A stretch of 64,000 bases of DNA from Bacillus subtilis (GCA_021733665.1 JAHREI010000011.1:1-64000); one strand, 5' to 3'. Positions 37,161-46,796 are shown, counted from the first letter of the stretch. Numbers and translations: made by a program. Notes: generated by a model not told the origin, from the letters alone.

Positions 37161-38828
37161 TCAGCCCTGATAGCCGTAGACAGAGCGTGCTCGTTCAACA
37201 CTCAACACGCCATTGCGAATATCTTGTGCCACGAGGGTTTGATCACGCTCTTTCGGATCGCCAAATCCGCCGCCATTACCGGTCACAACACGGATCACAT
37301 CGTTTGTGTAAGCCTTCAAACCGGAGACGAAAGCGTATGTTTCTTTGCTGCCGTCTTTTGCACGCAGCACTTCAACATAGTTGGAAGAGCCTTCATTACC
37401 GCCTTCAAGTGCCCAAGGCGGAAATTTCGAACGGGTATAGCCCATGGTCAAAAGGCAGTTATTAGCCCGCACGCGATAATCCATAATAATACCACGTCCG
37501 CCCGTATGTTTGCCCTCACCTCCCGGATTGAGGTTCAGTTCCATACGGTCAACAAAGACCCCGTTACGCGCTTCATTGATTTCAGCCGGACAATTATAGG
37601 TTTCACCATGGAAACCACAGAACATTGCACTATTGCCATCGCCGGTACGGCTTGCGCCCCAGCCGCCGATCTGCGGTTCAATAATTGTATATTGGCGTCC
37701 GGTATCAGGATGAAGACCGCTTATAAATGTTCCGCAAACCGAGGCGAAGTGACCGGCTGCAAGACGATCAGATACATGCGGAGCAAGACAGCGCCACATA
37801 ATATCGTAAACCCGCAACTCAATCTCATAATAGAAGCCCATCGGCGCCGGTTCCTGCGCCTCAAAGACCGAGCCTTTACGGGTCAGAAGTTTGATAGGCC
37901 GGAACGAGCCTTCATTGGCTGCAGAATAAGGATCGGTCAGAGATTTAAAGAGCATCTGTGCGGAGATCATCACACCGTCACGGCTGGTATTGACCGGATT
38001 GTCCGACTGATCAGGATTATCACGCAGATCAACAATGAATTCCGTATCTGTGATCGTAATTTTCACATTAAAAATACGGCCGTCATCTTGTTCTTCAGAA
38101 AGCTCAAACTGTCCTTTCGGCAGTTTCTGCAATTCGGACAGCGCAATTTTCTCCCCCATATCCATGAATGAGCTCATGGCATGATTGAATGTTTCAACGC
38201 CGTATTTCTCGCTGACATCCACCAACCGCTTGGCACCAATCCGCACAGAGGCAATCGCCGCCCAGACATCGCCTTCAAGGACATCCGGCATGCGGGAATT
38301 GGTTTTGATGATTTCAATAACCGGACGGATCGGCTCGCCCCTTGAGATCATTTTAATCGCCGGAAGACGTAAGCCCTCCTGAAAAATCTCAGTTGCATCA
38401 CCGCTCAGCGAGCCCGGAGCCATACCGCCGACATCAGAATTATGTCCGATAGCGGCTGTCCATGCGATAATCTGATCTCCCGAAAAGACAGGCATTGCCA
38501 CGATGATATCGTTGAGATGGGTAACGCCGCCATAATAAGGATCGTTGGTTGCGAAAACATCGCCCGGTTCAATATCGCCCGGTTGGTTGAATTTTTCGAC
38601 CAGCACTTTCACCGCTTTGTCGAGAACACCCACAAAAGCAGGAATACCGGCACCGGACGAGGCCAGCTGGCCTTTAGGGTCTGTAATGCCGGTTCCCATA
38701 TCCAGCACTTCATAAATAATTGAACTCATTGCAGTCTTGCGCATGACTGCAAACATTTCATCCGCCGTTGCCTGAAGTGAGTTCTGGATAATCCGCAGCG
38801 TAATAGGGTCTTGAAGATGCTTGTTCAT
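37161..38828 (-). CDS. hyuB: Hydantoinase B / oxoprolinase-family subunit
   Basis: This 555-residue protein starts with DPITLRIIQNSLQATADEMF and MRKTAMSSIIYEVLDMGTGI, the family opening, then GDVFATNDPYYGG.THLNDI and later GGRGIIMDYRV and GNGGGFGDPKERD at the C-terminus. HyuB proteins pair with HyuA in ATP-dependent opening of hydantoin or oxoproline-like rings; related pairs make acetone or acetophenone carboxylases. It lies 11 bases after hyuA with GGAGAGACC before its ATG. The substrate cannot be fixed from sequence, but the racemase upstream favours a hydantoin-type compound. Confidence 0.9.
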   Translation of the reverse strand: MNKHLQDPITLRIIQNSLQATADEMFAVMRKTAMSSIIYEVLDMGTGITDPKGQLASSGAGIPAFVGVLDKAVKVLVEKFNQPGDIEPGDVFATNDPYYGGVTHLNDIIVAMPVFSGDQIIAWTAAIGHNSDVGGMAPGSLSGDATEIFQEGLRLPAIKMISRGEPIRPVIEIIKTNSRMPDVLEGDVWAAIASVRIGAKRLVDVSEKYGVETFNHAMSSFMDMGEKIALSELQKLPKGQFELSEEQDDGRIFNVKITITDTEFIVDLRDNPDQSDNPVNTSRDGVMISAQMLFKSLTDPYSAANEGSFRPIKLLTRKGSVFEAQEPAPMGFYYEIELRVYDIMWRCLAPHVSDRLAAGHFASVCGTFISGLHPDTGRQYTIIEPQIGGWGASRTGDGNSAMFCGFHGETYNCPAEINEARNGVFVDRMELNLNPGGEGKHTGGRGIIMDYRVRANNCLLTMGYTRSKFPPWALEGGNEGSSNYVEVLRAKDGSKETYAFVSGLKAYTNDVIRVVTGNGGGFGDPKERDQTLVAQDIRNGVLSVERARSVYGYQG

Positions 38829-38839
38829 TGGTCTCTCCC

Positions 38840-40915
38840 TTATGCCGCCAGAACGACGTGAATATTGCCGTAACCATCGATCTGAACGTCATTGTCCGGA
38901 TGAATGACAACGGTTGTTCCGGAATCCTCAACAATAGCAGGCCCTGTGAATCTCATACCCGGCACAAGCAGATCACGATCATAAATCGCGGCGCTATGAA
39001 CCCCTTCCAGTGCATAATCAACATCACGACGGCCTTTAAGTGCCGCTTGCGCATCTGCACCGGACAGTTCCTGCTTCTTCATGGTCAGCTTGCCAACCTC
39101 GGACGAAGCCACCAGATGGATACCGACCATTTCAACCGGTGCATTCAGGCGATAGGTATATTCCTGCTCGTAGAGCTCGTGGAAAGCACTCTCAATCGCG
39201 GCAATACGCTGAGGTGTAATTGCGCCGGCCTCGATCAGAACCTCAGTAGTATGTTCCTGATTTTGATAACGGAATTTGCCATAACGCTGAAACTCCACCT
39301 TGCTGGCGTCAATATTCTCAGCCGCGAACTGTGCCAAGGCGAGCGTTTCAGCTTCGCAGAAGACATCTTCGATCACTTTGGCAGAGCCTGTATCCAGCTC
39401 AGCAAGACGGGTTACAAAATAGTCGCGTCGCAAGTCCGACATCATCATCCCCCATGCTGAAAACACCGCAGCACCGGCAGGAATAACAACCTTTTTAACA
39501 CCCAGCTCCAAACCAAGTGCAACCGCATGCAATGCGCCGCCGCCGCCAAAGGCAACCAATGTAAATTCACGCGGATCATGCCCGCGATTCAGTGACACCA
39601 GTTTCAGCGCATTGACCATATTATTATTGGCAATACGGATGATGCCCCGTGCGGCTTCATCGGTGCTGATACCCAGCCTGTCGCCAACCTGTTTCATCGC
39701 AGCTTCTGTTGCTGCCATATCGGCAACAACTTCACCGCCGCAGAAATAATCCTTATTGATACGCCCGAGCCATAAATTGGCATCGGTCGTCGTGGCATTG
39801 TCGCCGCCTCTGCCATAAGCAGCAGGCCCCGGTGATGCCCCAGCAGACTGCGGCCCTACATGAAGTTCTTCAAAATTATCGACCCAGGCGATTGAGCCAC
39901 CGCCATTGCCGATTTCCACCAGATCAACAACCGGCACCATAATCGGATAGCCTGCCGAGGTCTGATCACGCTCGATCCAATAGTCTGTCTTGATCTTAAC
40001 TTCGCTTTTCTCAATCAGAGAGCATTTTGCGGTGGTACCGCCAATATCGAGTGCGAGAATATTAGGTTCATCAATCAGCTTACCAAGTTCTGCCGCGCCC
40101 CAGAAACCGGATGCAGGCCCGGATTCCACCATGGTTATAGGAATTTTTGCAGTCGTCTCAAGAGTGCTCACCCCGCAATTGGACTGCATAATATATGGAT
40201 CGCTGCGCAAACCCTTTTCCTGTAATCCGCTCGCAAGGCGCGACAGGTAACGCTCAGCCAATGGTTGAACATAGGCCGACAAAGCCGTGGTATTGCAGCG
40301 CTCATATTCGCGCCATTCACGAGTGATCTGGTGGGATGAAACAGCGGACACTTCCGGCCACAGGCGTTTAATCTCTGCCAAAGTTGCTTCTTCATGCGCA
40401 CTATTGGCGTATGAATGGAGAAAGCACACCGCGACGGCCTCAACACCTTCCCGCTTAAAATCGGCGAGAATGTCAGCAAGCGGCGCCAGATCAAGAGCGG
40501 TCAGCTCCTCCCCTTTATAGGACAGGCGTCCCTGCAATTCACGGCGCAGATAGCGCGGGACAAACGGCTCCGGCTTTTTATAATGCAGATTGAAAAAATC
40601 AGGGCGATTACCACGGGCGATTTCCAAAGTATCGCGGAAACCTTCCGTTGTGATAAGCCCGACTTTAACGCCTTTGCGCTCCGTCAGCGCATTGATAACA
40701 ACTGTCGTTCCGTGAGCCAGAAAATCAACCGTAGCGGGATCAATCTGTGCTTTATCCAGAACGTTCAGAACACCCTGCTCGAAGTTTGGCGGCGTGGTGT
40801 CTGACTTGGCTGTAATGATGCGGGATTGCCCCGTTTGTTTATCCGTTTCAAAGCAAACGAGATCTGTAAATGTCCCCCCGACATCCGTTGCTACACGTAT
40901 TGTTTTGTTGTTCAT
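38840..40915 (-). CDS. hyuA: Hydantoinase A / oxoprolinase-family ATPase subunit
   Basis: This 691-residue protein has the sugar-kinase-like ATPase fold of HyuA: RVATDVGGTFTDLVCFET at the N-terminus (phosphate 1), FLAHGTTVVINAL, ALDIGGTTAKCSL near residue 290 and VAFGGGGALHAVALG. It likely couples ATP hydrolysis to ring opening together with HyuB. ATG 40915 gives MNNKTIRVATDVG, the normal family start; an in-frame TTG at 40930 is less likely. Position between OMP and hyuB supports one operon. Confidence 0.9.
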   Translation of the reverse strand: MNNKTIRVATDVGGTFTDLVCFETDKQTGQSRIITAKSDTTPPNFEQGVLNVLDKAQIDPATVDFLAHGTTVVINALTERKGVKVGLITTEGFRDTLEIARGNRPDFFNLHYKKPEPFVPRYLRRELQGRLSYKGEELTALDLAPLADILADFKREGVEAVAVCFLHSYANSAHEEATLAEIKRLWPEVSAVSSHQITREWREYERCNTTALSAYVQPLAERYLSRLASGLQEKGLRSDPYIMQSNCGVSTLETTAKIPITMVESGPASGFWGAAELGKLIDEPNILALDIGGTTAKCSLIEKSEVKIKTDYWIERDQTSAGYPIMVPVVDLVEIGNGGGSIAWVDNFEELHVGPQSAGASPGPAAYGRGGDNATTTDANLWLGRINKDYFCGGEVVADMAATEAAMKQVGDRLGISTDEAARGIIRIANNNMVNALKLVSLNRGHDPREFTLVAFGGGGALHAVALGLELGVKKVVIPAGAAVFSAWGMMMSDLRRDYFVTRLAELDTGSAKVIEDVFCEAETLALAQFAAENIDASKVEFQRYGKFRYQNQEHTTEVLIEAGAITPQRIAAIESAFHELYEQEYTYRLNAPVEMVGIHLVASSEVGKLTMKKQELSGADAQAALKGRRDVDYALEGVHSAAIYDRDLLVPGMRFTGPAIVEDSGTTVVIHPDNDVQIDGYGNIHVVLAA

Positions 40916-41000
40916 CTCAATATTTCCCAAGACTTATTTCAGGAGAATGCCTGATCATGCATTATAAAATCGGGTGTTGTCTGACCTGCCGCGCGAAGCT

Positions 41001-41900
41001 TCAGAATGTTTTCGCCAGCCATGTATTCAGGGTCGTACTGCGCGTGGTGCCTCTGTTGTAGTAGTCAAAATCCAGTGTCGCAGACATAAAATACCCTTTT
41101 GAAGCGAAGCCCGTATAGGTAAAGCTCGGGCCCACCGCCCCTCTTTCGCTGCGTTTAAAATCGGATGACGCACTGTTAAAAACATCAAACTGATGATGAA
41201 TACCGACGCTCAGATTATCCGTCATACGATAGCCAAGCGCGGCATCTGCAAAGGTCAGCGACAAGCCACCGCGCAAACGTTTTTGCTTGCCGTTAACCCA
41301 TTCAGATTTATGCCGGTTTTCAAAGGAATACAGCGCTGAGACCGGTGAAATAGTCAGCTGCCAGCGATCATAAGCAATGTAATTATTGATGTTAAAGGCA
41401 ACAGAAAACTGGTTCGCTCCAGCACCGAAACCGCTCGATTTATCGTTGCCGTTGGGGGTATTGACCATCAATGTCGGGCTGATCCACCAGTTGCGATGTC
41501 CGGTTTTTCCGGCCTCTACTTCAGGCTGAACAACCTCATAATAGTACTCGAAACCGATCTGTGGTGCGGTGGCACCCCATTGCGCATCGCCGGATCCGGA
41601 TGTTGTACTTGCATAGCCTGCATTAAAACCAAGCCAGAGCTCAAACTGATCGCGCTTTGTACCGGTCAGTCCGGTTTCACTGAACCAGGCCAGCTGATAA
41701 AAACTACCCGCAGAGTCAGCGCCGCCCGATCTGTGCGAAAAGCTCGGCCAGAACTGAATGGCATAGCCGGGTTTACCCGGTGTCGAATGCCCGATAAAAT
41801 TCCCTGCTTTTGAAGGCGTCACACTCAATAATGGTGTTAAAATTGTTATGGCAGCAGCACAGATATATGCTGCACTTTTGCCGGTTGCGCGAGTTTTCAT
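41001..41900 (-). CDS. Outer-membrane beta-barrel (MetA-pathway / SphA-like)
   Basis: This 299-residue protein has a signal peptide ending SVTPSKA-GNFIG and a barrel pattern of alternating strands, with GYAIQFWPSFSHRS, WWISPTLMVNTPNGNDKSSG, GYRMTDNLSVGIHHQFD and a final Phe (LNTWLAKTF), as in the outer-membrane proteins of aromatic or small-organic degradation operons. Its position between racemase and hyuA suggests that it admits the substrate through the outer membrane. ATG 41900 (MKTRATG) is preferred over the upstream frame extension. Confidence 0.78.
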   Translation of the reverse strand: MKTRATGKSAAYICAAAITILTPLLSVTPSKAGNFIGHSTPGKPGYAIQFWPSFSHRSGGADSAGSFYQLAWFSETGLTGTKRDQFELWLGFNAGYASTTSGSGDAQWGATAPQIGFEYYYEVVQPEVEAGKTGHRNWWISPTLMVNTPNGNDKSSGFGAGANQFSVAFNINNYIAYDRWQLTISPVSALYSFENRHKSEWVNGKQKRLRGGLSLTFADAALGYRMTDNLSVGIHHQFDVFNSASSDFKRSERGAVGPSFTYTGFASKGYFMSATLDFDYYNRGTTRSTTLNTWLAKTF

Positions 41901-41996
41901 AACTCTTTTTCCTATGATGTATTTTAAGTGCACAGTTGCGGCAGTCAGAGCAGCCGTTCATCTGCTGGAGGCTACTCTGATGCCATTGCAGTCCGC

Positions 41997-42833
41997 TTAG
42001 GCGCGCGGAACGATCACTGTTTTTGCAATCGGAGCAGGCGCAGCAAAGATGCCGCTTTCTTTCAGACGCGCGGCTTCCGGCGGGGCCATGCTATAGAGCC
42101 GGCTCGGCTTCCAGCCGAACTGTACTTTATTGAGCGCTGCATTTTCCGTACCTTTAAAGCAGGCATAGAGCGCATCTACGATCGGTACATTGAATTCTTT
42201 TTGCAGTTGCGCGTAGAAGCCGAATTCAATTGTGCAGCCGAGAATAATGGCTTCTGCTTTATCGATTTCAATCGCATCGCGCACAGCTTTACGGATAGCG
42301 TCTTCGGTGCATTGCTTATCCTGCTGAAACTCGTCAACATGCAAACCAATCGTACGGAATGAAGCCAGCCTGTCGTGATAACCATAATGGCGGATGCGAT
42401 CTTCCATCTGCACCTTCCATTTTTCCACTCCGATTACCACCGAGAAACGGTTGCAAAGATTGGAAACAATTTGCAAGGCCGACTGGCAGGGTGCACACAC
42501 GACTGCATCGCCGGAGACCTCACGCGCCTCATCCAGAGCGGTATCGTAAAAACAACCAATCGCATAACCGTCATAGCCGTTTTCTGCCGCATAATTGGCA
42601 ATGGCTGTAACCGGAAACCAGATTTTGCTTTCAAATCCGCGCCATTCAAGATTAGTCAGCTTCACCGGTTCGGGAATATCAAGTGACACAACGTGAACTT
42701 CAGTATTGGGTAGTTTCACGCGTTCAATCAAATCTGCAATAGGTTGGTCATAGCCCGATTGATTGATGGGATTAACCCATAGAATTTTCAATGGCGTTGT
42801 TGCCGGCTGCTCTGTATGCGATATGGCTGACAT
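41997..42833 (-). CDS. Asp/Glu/hydantoin racemase family protein
   Basis: This 278-residue protein has the two-cysteine active site of the Asp/Glu racemase superfamily: IGCFYDTALDEARE near residue 94 and ILGCTIEFGF near residue 201. The start motif KILWVNPINQSGYDQPI is that of hydantoin racemases. It would interconvert enantiomers of a 5-substituted hydantoin or an amino acid derivative before ring opening. It is the first catabolic gene, and has a perfect 16-bp palindrome about 140 bases upstream of its ATG. Confidence 0.85.
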   Translation of the reverse strand: MSAISHTEQPATTPLKILWVNPINQSGYDQPIADLIERVKLPNTEVHVVSLDIPEPVKLTNLEWRGFESKIWFPVTAIANYAAENGYDGYAIGCFYDTALDEAREVSGDAVVCAPCQSALQIVSNLCNRFSVVIGVEKWKVQMEDRIRHYGYHDRLASFRTIGLHVDEFQQDKQCTEDAIRKAVRDAIEIDKAEAIILGCTIEFGFYAQLQKEFNVPIVDALYACFKGTENAALNKVQFGWKPSRLYSMAPPEAARLKESGIFAAPAPIAKTVIVPRA

Positions 42834-42971
42834 GTGCTCTCCCTCTTAAAATCACGTGCCGGTAAATTATGTTCCGGTCTTCTGTGATATTAAGGAGCGA
42901 GTGTCCTCTGAGAGCTTTCAGCGTACAAGCTACCTTGAAGCATAGCTGTGCTCAGGCAGCCAGCCAGTGCC

Positions 42972-42987
42972 CTACCCGATCGGGTAG
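42972..42987. promoter_or_regulatory. Perfect 16-bp palindrome, likely operator for the racemase operon
   Basis: CTACCCGATCGGGTAG reads the same on both strands and has no loop, so it suits protein binding better than an RNA hairpin. It lies two bases after the regulator's stop codon and about 140 bases before the racemase start. A related dyad (CTACCCGAGTGAGTAG) lies upstream of the avidin-like gene. Confidence 0.6.
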
Positions 42988-42989
42988 TT

Positions 42990-45710
42990 TTACAGGGTCG
43001 AAGCTTCCGTTTTCCGGTAAATCTCAATCGCGTGGGCACGCCTGTCGACGTTCAACTTTGCGAAGATATTCTTCAAATGAAACTTCACAGTATGTTCCGT
43101 CATATCCAGAACACGCGCGATTTCCTTATTCGTCAATCCGCGTGATAATTCCTGCATCACTTCCTGTTCACGGGCACTTAAAACCAGCAGTGTTTGTTGC
43201 GTATCCGGATAGAACTCACTCAGAATATCAGTGACATCCGACAAGAAAGAAGCTTCAACCGGATGACGACCGGTTTCCCATAATTCGCGTTTAAGCTGCG
43301 TAAAGAACTGTGCCAATTCGTATTGTTCGAGAAAAGGACGAATAATCTTTTCCGCTGCCGCAAGTTCAACGGCCTGCCCGATCAGTCCGCACGCTTTATC
43401 ACGATCCTTTAACGCTTGGGCAACACGGGCACGCAATAACAAAGCACGGATCTGATAGAGACCGGCACCGTAATTTTTCGCACAAGACAACAGGTCATCA
43501 GCCCGCAACTTTGCTTGCTGAAGATTATGCACGAGCAACCAGCTGATCAGTGCGTAGCCCACATCCTGATATGGTCGCCACTTGGCAGCGTTCTCCCGCC
43601 AGCATCCCAATGGGTATATTTGACCAAGATGTTGCGCGACTGCAAATGCGGATTTTTCGTCCTGTACCAGACAATGCCTTAGCAGCGTTTGCGCTTCAAC
43701 CAGTCCGGAAAGACGGGCAAGACCACGTGAACGGGTCAGGTTAGCACCATCACGGATCACCTGATCAAGCTTACGAATATCCCTGCTTTTCCATGCGATC
43801 CAGAAGCGGGCATCCAGTCCCGCCGCATAAATGTCAAACCAGCCGTCATAGTCGCAGACTTGCTGAAATGAGGCATCATATTCAGCAGAGACAATGGCCA
43901 GATCATTATTGCCCCACTGGTTGACCATCACCAGCAAGACATCAATAATTGCCTTCAGCCCGCTGTCTTCACCAAAATTCTCGATAGCCATGGCTTGTGC
44001 GCGTGACAAATAAGCCGCCGCGCTGCGCAATTCACCACGATATGTGCAGGCAATGGCTGCATGAATAAAACAGTAATTCAGACCAAGAACCGAGTTATCA
44101 AACCGCATCGCGGTCATCGCTTTTCGGGCGAATTCTTCTGCTGCATTCAGTCTGCCGAGACACAATGCATAAACAGCCCCCGCACAACCGAGCACACCAT
44201 AAGCAAGCCCGTCAGTTTCCGGTGGCCAATCTTTGATCTTCTCAAAGAATGCAAGATAGTTGGCGTTAACACTATTATCTTCATAGGTTCGGATAAGTAC
44301 ATCAACGCTGAAAAAATCACGTCCCCATTCATCCAGCAAATCCCAATCCGGCGGGAAATCCGGCATTGATTGTGCAACCAGATCAAATGTTGTGCGGGCA
44401 TCTGTCATATTTCCGCTTTTCAGCATTAAATAGGCTTCAGCGAGCAATAGTCTCGGATGTGACAGTCTCTCAGCTTTAGGAATGTAATTCAGCAACTGGT
44501 TGAGCTGACTCATGCCGCCATAAAGCACCAGCCGCCATCCTCCGGCGGATTCAATCAGCTGCGTGCAACGACCATAATCACCGGCCAGACTGGCATGGCG
44601 TACCGCCTCCCCCAATATATTATATTGCTGGAAAGCTTCGGAGGCGCGCAAATGCAACGCGGCCAGTTTTGCCGGGTGACGCTGCCGTAACTGAGCCTGT
44701 AAATATTCTGCAAAAAGATGATGATAACGATACCAGTGATTGTTGGAATCCAACGGAGTCAATAATGATTGCAGCGTTTCCAACTGCGACATGATTTGCC
44801 AGCTATCTTTACGCTGCCGTACGACATCCGCGATTTCCACGGTAAAACGGTCAAATATCGATGTATCCAACAGGAAATCGACAACATCTTCCGGCAGGTT
44901 GCGCAACACCTCCTCGGTCAGAAAACTCCAGAGATGCCCGCCCCGTGCCATTAACCGCTCCAGCACATCCGGTGAAGTCTGCCCTTGAAAGGCCACCAAT
45001 CGCGCGAGCTGCAACACAACAGGATATCCCTCAATTCGCTCCACCAATACATCGCGATCCGTATCACAAATATCGATATTGAGAACCTGACGCGCCTCTT
45101 CCGGCGTAAAACGCAGCATGTCACTGGTTATTTCAACCAGAGTTGAGGCAATGAATTTATGACGATGCGTATTTTCAGCCCGTAATCTGGTGCTGAGCAA
45201 AATCCGGACATGCGCGGATAAATGGCTGCGTAAATGCTCCAACAACTCATCCAGATGATTGTTCGATGCACGATGGTAATCATCCAAGATCAGCGTGACG
45301 GGTTCACGCACATCCGCTAAAAGCTTGTACAAATCACGCAGCAAATTATTAATACTAAGTTCAGAGGCATCACGGTCAATCTTTGATAGCAAGATACCGG
45401 TATCAATCTGTGCAACTTCCAGTGCGCGCACAATTCCTGTCAAAAACCGGTAGAGATCGGCATCACTGTCATCTAGTGACAGCCAGGCAACTTTCTCGCC
45501 ACGCGCTGATAAATGCGCGCACCATTGCGCCAACAAGGTTGTTTTTCCAAAACCTGCCGGTGCAATAAATTTTATAAAAGAGTGATCTGGAACGCTGTCT
45601 AATATGTCTATTAATCTGGGTCTGCTCACCAGATTTGCCGGCAGACGCGGGACCATCAGCTTGAGCTGAAGCAGCTGTTCAATATCAGGAATGATTGAAT
45701 AATCTGGCAT
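42990..45710 (-). CDS. Large MalT-like LuxR-family ATPase regulator
   Basis: This 906-residue protein has the layout of the MalT/LAL group. An N-terminal STAND-type ATPase carries Walker A APAGFGKTTLLAQW, VTLILDDYHRA is Walker B, and a long helical TPR-like middle (about residues 350-830) follows. A C-terminal LuxR helix-turn-helix (LSAREQEVMQELSRGLTNKE, then LDMTEHTVKFHLKNIF) ends the protein. Such proteins bind an inducer, oligomerise with ATP and activate a catabolic operon. A GGGGGGAGC site points to ATG 45710 over ATG 45722. It is just upstream of the hydantoin operon and should be its activator. It is diverged from other members in the middle. Confidence 0.92.
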   Translation of the reverse strand: MPDYSIIPDIEQLLQLKLMVPRLPANLVSRPRLIDILDSVPDHSFIKFIAPAGFGKTTLLAQWCAHLSARGEKVAWLSLDDSDADLYRFLTGIVRALEVAQIDTGILLSKIDRDASELSINNLLRDLYKLLADVREPVTLILDDYHRASNNHLDELLEHLRSHLSAHVRILLSTRLRAENTHRHKFIASTLVEITSDMLRFTPEEARQVLNIDICDTDRDVLVERIEGYPVVLQLARLVAFQGQTSPDVLERLMARGGHLWSFLTEEVLRNLPEDVVDFLLDTSIFDRFTVEIADVVRQRKDSWQIMSQLETLQSLLTPLDSNNHWYRYHHLFAEYLQAQLRQRHPAKLAALHLRASEAFQQYNILGEAVRHASLAGDYGRCTQLIESAGGWRLVLYGGMSQLNQLLNYIPKAERLSHPRLLLAEAYLMLKSGNMTDARTTFDLVAQSMPDFPPDWDLLDEWGRDFFSVDVLIRTYEDNSVNANYLAFFEKIKDWPPETDGLAYGVLGCAGAVYALCLGRLNAAEEFARKAMTAMRFDNSVLGLNYCFIHAAIACTYRGELRSAAAYLSRAQAMAIENFGEDSGLKAIIDVLLVMVNQWGNNDLAIVSAEYDASFQQVCDYDGWFDIYAAGLDARFWIAWKSRDIRKLDQVIRDGANLTRSRGLARLSGLVEAQTLLRHCLVQDEKSAFAVAQHLGQIYPLGCWRENAAKWRPYQDVGYALISWLLVHNLQQAKLRADDLLSCAKNYGAGLYQIRALLLRARVAQALKDRDKACGLIGQAVELAAAEKIIRPFLEQYELAQFFTQLKRELWETGRHPVEASFLSDVTDILSEFYPDTQQTLLVLSAREQEVMQELSRGLTNKEIARVLDMTEHTVKFHLKNIFAKLNVDRRAHAIEIYRKTEASTL

Positions 45711-45781
45711 TGCTCCCCCCATGAGCAGCTTACTTGCGACCGGAGCTGAATACCAAGCGTCTGAAACTATCCCAGCTCATT

Positions 45782-45815
45782 AATCTGCCAGACACTGCTG
45801 TGCGCCTGGCAGATT
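45782..45815 (-). terminator. Hairpin after the avidin-like gene
   Basis: AATCTGCCAG (45782-45791) and CTGGCAGATT (45806-45815) form a 10-bp stem six bases after the avidin-like gene's stop codon. No long T run is seen on the minus strand. Confidence 0.55.
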
Positions 45816-45820
45816 AAATA

Positions 45821-46600
45821 TTAAACCTTACGGGTAAAACGTAAGAAACTGATCTGGCTTTGCGTATAGCTGACTTCACTGCCTGTTATCTGATTAGTCA
45901 GCACCTGCAATTCTAACAAATTGTCTTTCAGCTTCAAAAATCCACCCATCGCCATGGTACTATTATTGAGCGCATTATGCACAACAATACTCGTAGCCTG
46001 CAGATCACGCTGATCATCTCCTGCCTTCACATCAGTGAAGCCGGATAAAGCCAGTTTTGTACCATCTAAATGTAAGAAGCCGCTCAGGCGACCGAACCTG
46101 TACTCACTCTCATACCGGACAGCAATATCCATCTGGCTCCCGTCAGATGTTGTCCATGATCCGCTGATAGGATCATCAGCTTTCGCCTCAATAAAGTTCA
46201 GGTTTTCGACTGGTTTTGGTACATCACTGATCCGGTAGAATGTCAGCTTATCGATATATACGCCGTGTTTGCATAGGCCTTCGAATGATCGCGAGGCAAT
46301 CATGAAGTGTGACAAAACCATTGCCTCACGACCATCAACAATATTGACCTGACCACCCATTGCAGATGCCCAGTTCCAACTTGCATCTGCCTCCCCGTCA
46401 ACGAGCGAATGCCATTTAACTGAAAGAGCAACAGGCTGTCCGGCCTCTGTAGTGGCTGCGTTTTCACAAGCCCAGCCTGTCACGCTAAACTCACCGGTAG
46501 AGCCGGTTGTCGATGCGTAAACACCTTCAACGACTGAACCACGCACTGTCAGGCTCATGCGTGATCCGTATTCATTTTGCCATATGCCAGCTATGCTCAT
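45821..46600 (-). CDS. Tandem avidin-like protein
   Basis: This 259-residue protein has no signal peptide and two barrel-like repeats. Repeat 1 (residues about 1-125) opens IAGIWQNEYGSRMSLTV and has VVEGVYASTTGSTGEFSVTGW, VALSVKWHS and ASWNWASAM, matching in order the streptavidin landmarks W-x-N-x-x-G-S, G-x-Y-x-S, W and W. Repeat 2 (about 145-259) opens ISGSWTTSDGSQMDIAV with weaker agreement, and lacks Asn and most Trp. The usual INTQWLL Trp segment near the end of repeat 1 is not kept. Biotin binding is therefore possible only for repeat 1, and might be lost. It follows the MalT-like regulator locus but is not known to be catabolic. Confidence 0.72.
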   Translation of the reverse strand: MSIAGIWQNEYGSRMSLTVRGSVVEGVYASTTGSTGEFSVTGWACENAATTEAGQPVALSVKWHSLVDGEADASWNWASAMGGQVNIVDGREAMVLSHFMIASRSFEGLCKHGVYIDKLTFYRISDVPKPVENLNFIEAKADDPISGSWTTSDGSQMDIAVRYESEYRFGRLSGFLHLDGTKLALSGFTDVKAGDDQRDLQATSIVVHNALNNSTMAMGGFLKLKDNLLELQVLTNQITGSEVSYTQSQISFLRFTRKV

Positions 46601-46715
46601 TGTCATTCCCTAGATATTTTTTCAGCGATAGCAGGATGCAAACTACCCTTAAAATCGCTGATTTATTCACGCTTTTAGTGCATGAAATAAATACATAAAA
46701 TACCTGTCCCGATAG

Positions 46716-46731
46716 CTACCCGAGTGAGTAG
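46716..46731. promoter_or_regulatory. Degenerate copy of the operator dyad, upstream of the avidin-like gene
   Basis: CTACCCGAGTGAGTAG matches the perfect palindrome at 42972-42987 in 12 of 16 bases, and lies about 116 bases before the avidin-like ATG, a distance similar to that in the racemase operon. Confidence 0.45.
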
Positions 46732-46796
46732 GCATGAGGGCTCTATTACTAAAATTCCGATTGATTGGAGGGGCGCTGTTTTCTCAGCCATCTTAG

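Noticed and set aside
37125-38171. 348-codon plus-strand frame
   Set aside because: Antisense to hyuB; high His/Cys/Arg composition is a shadow of the real gene.
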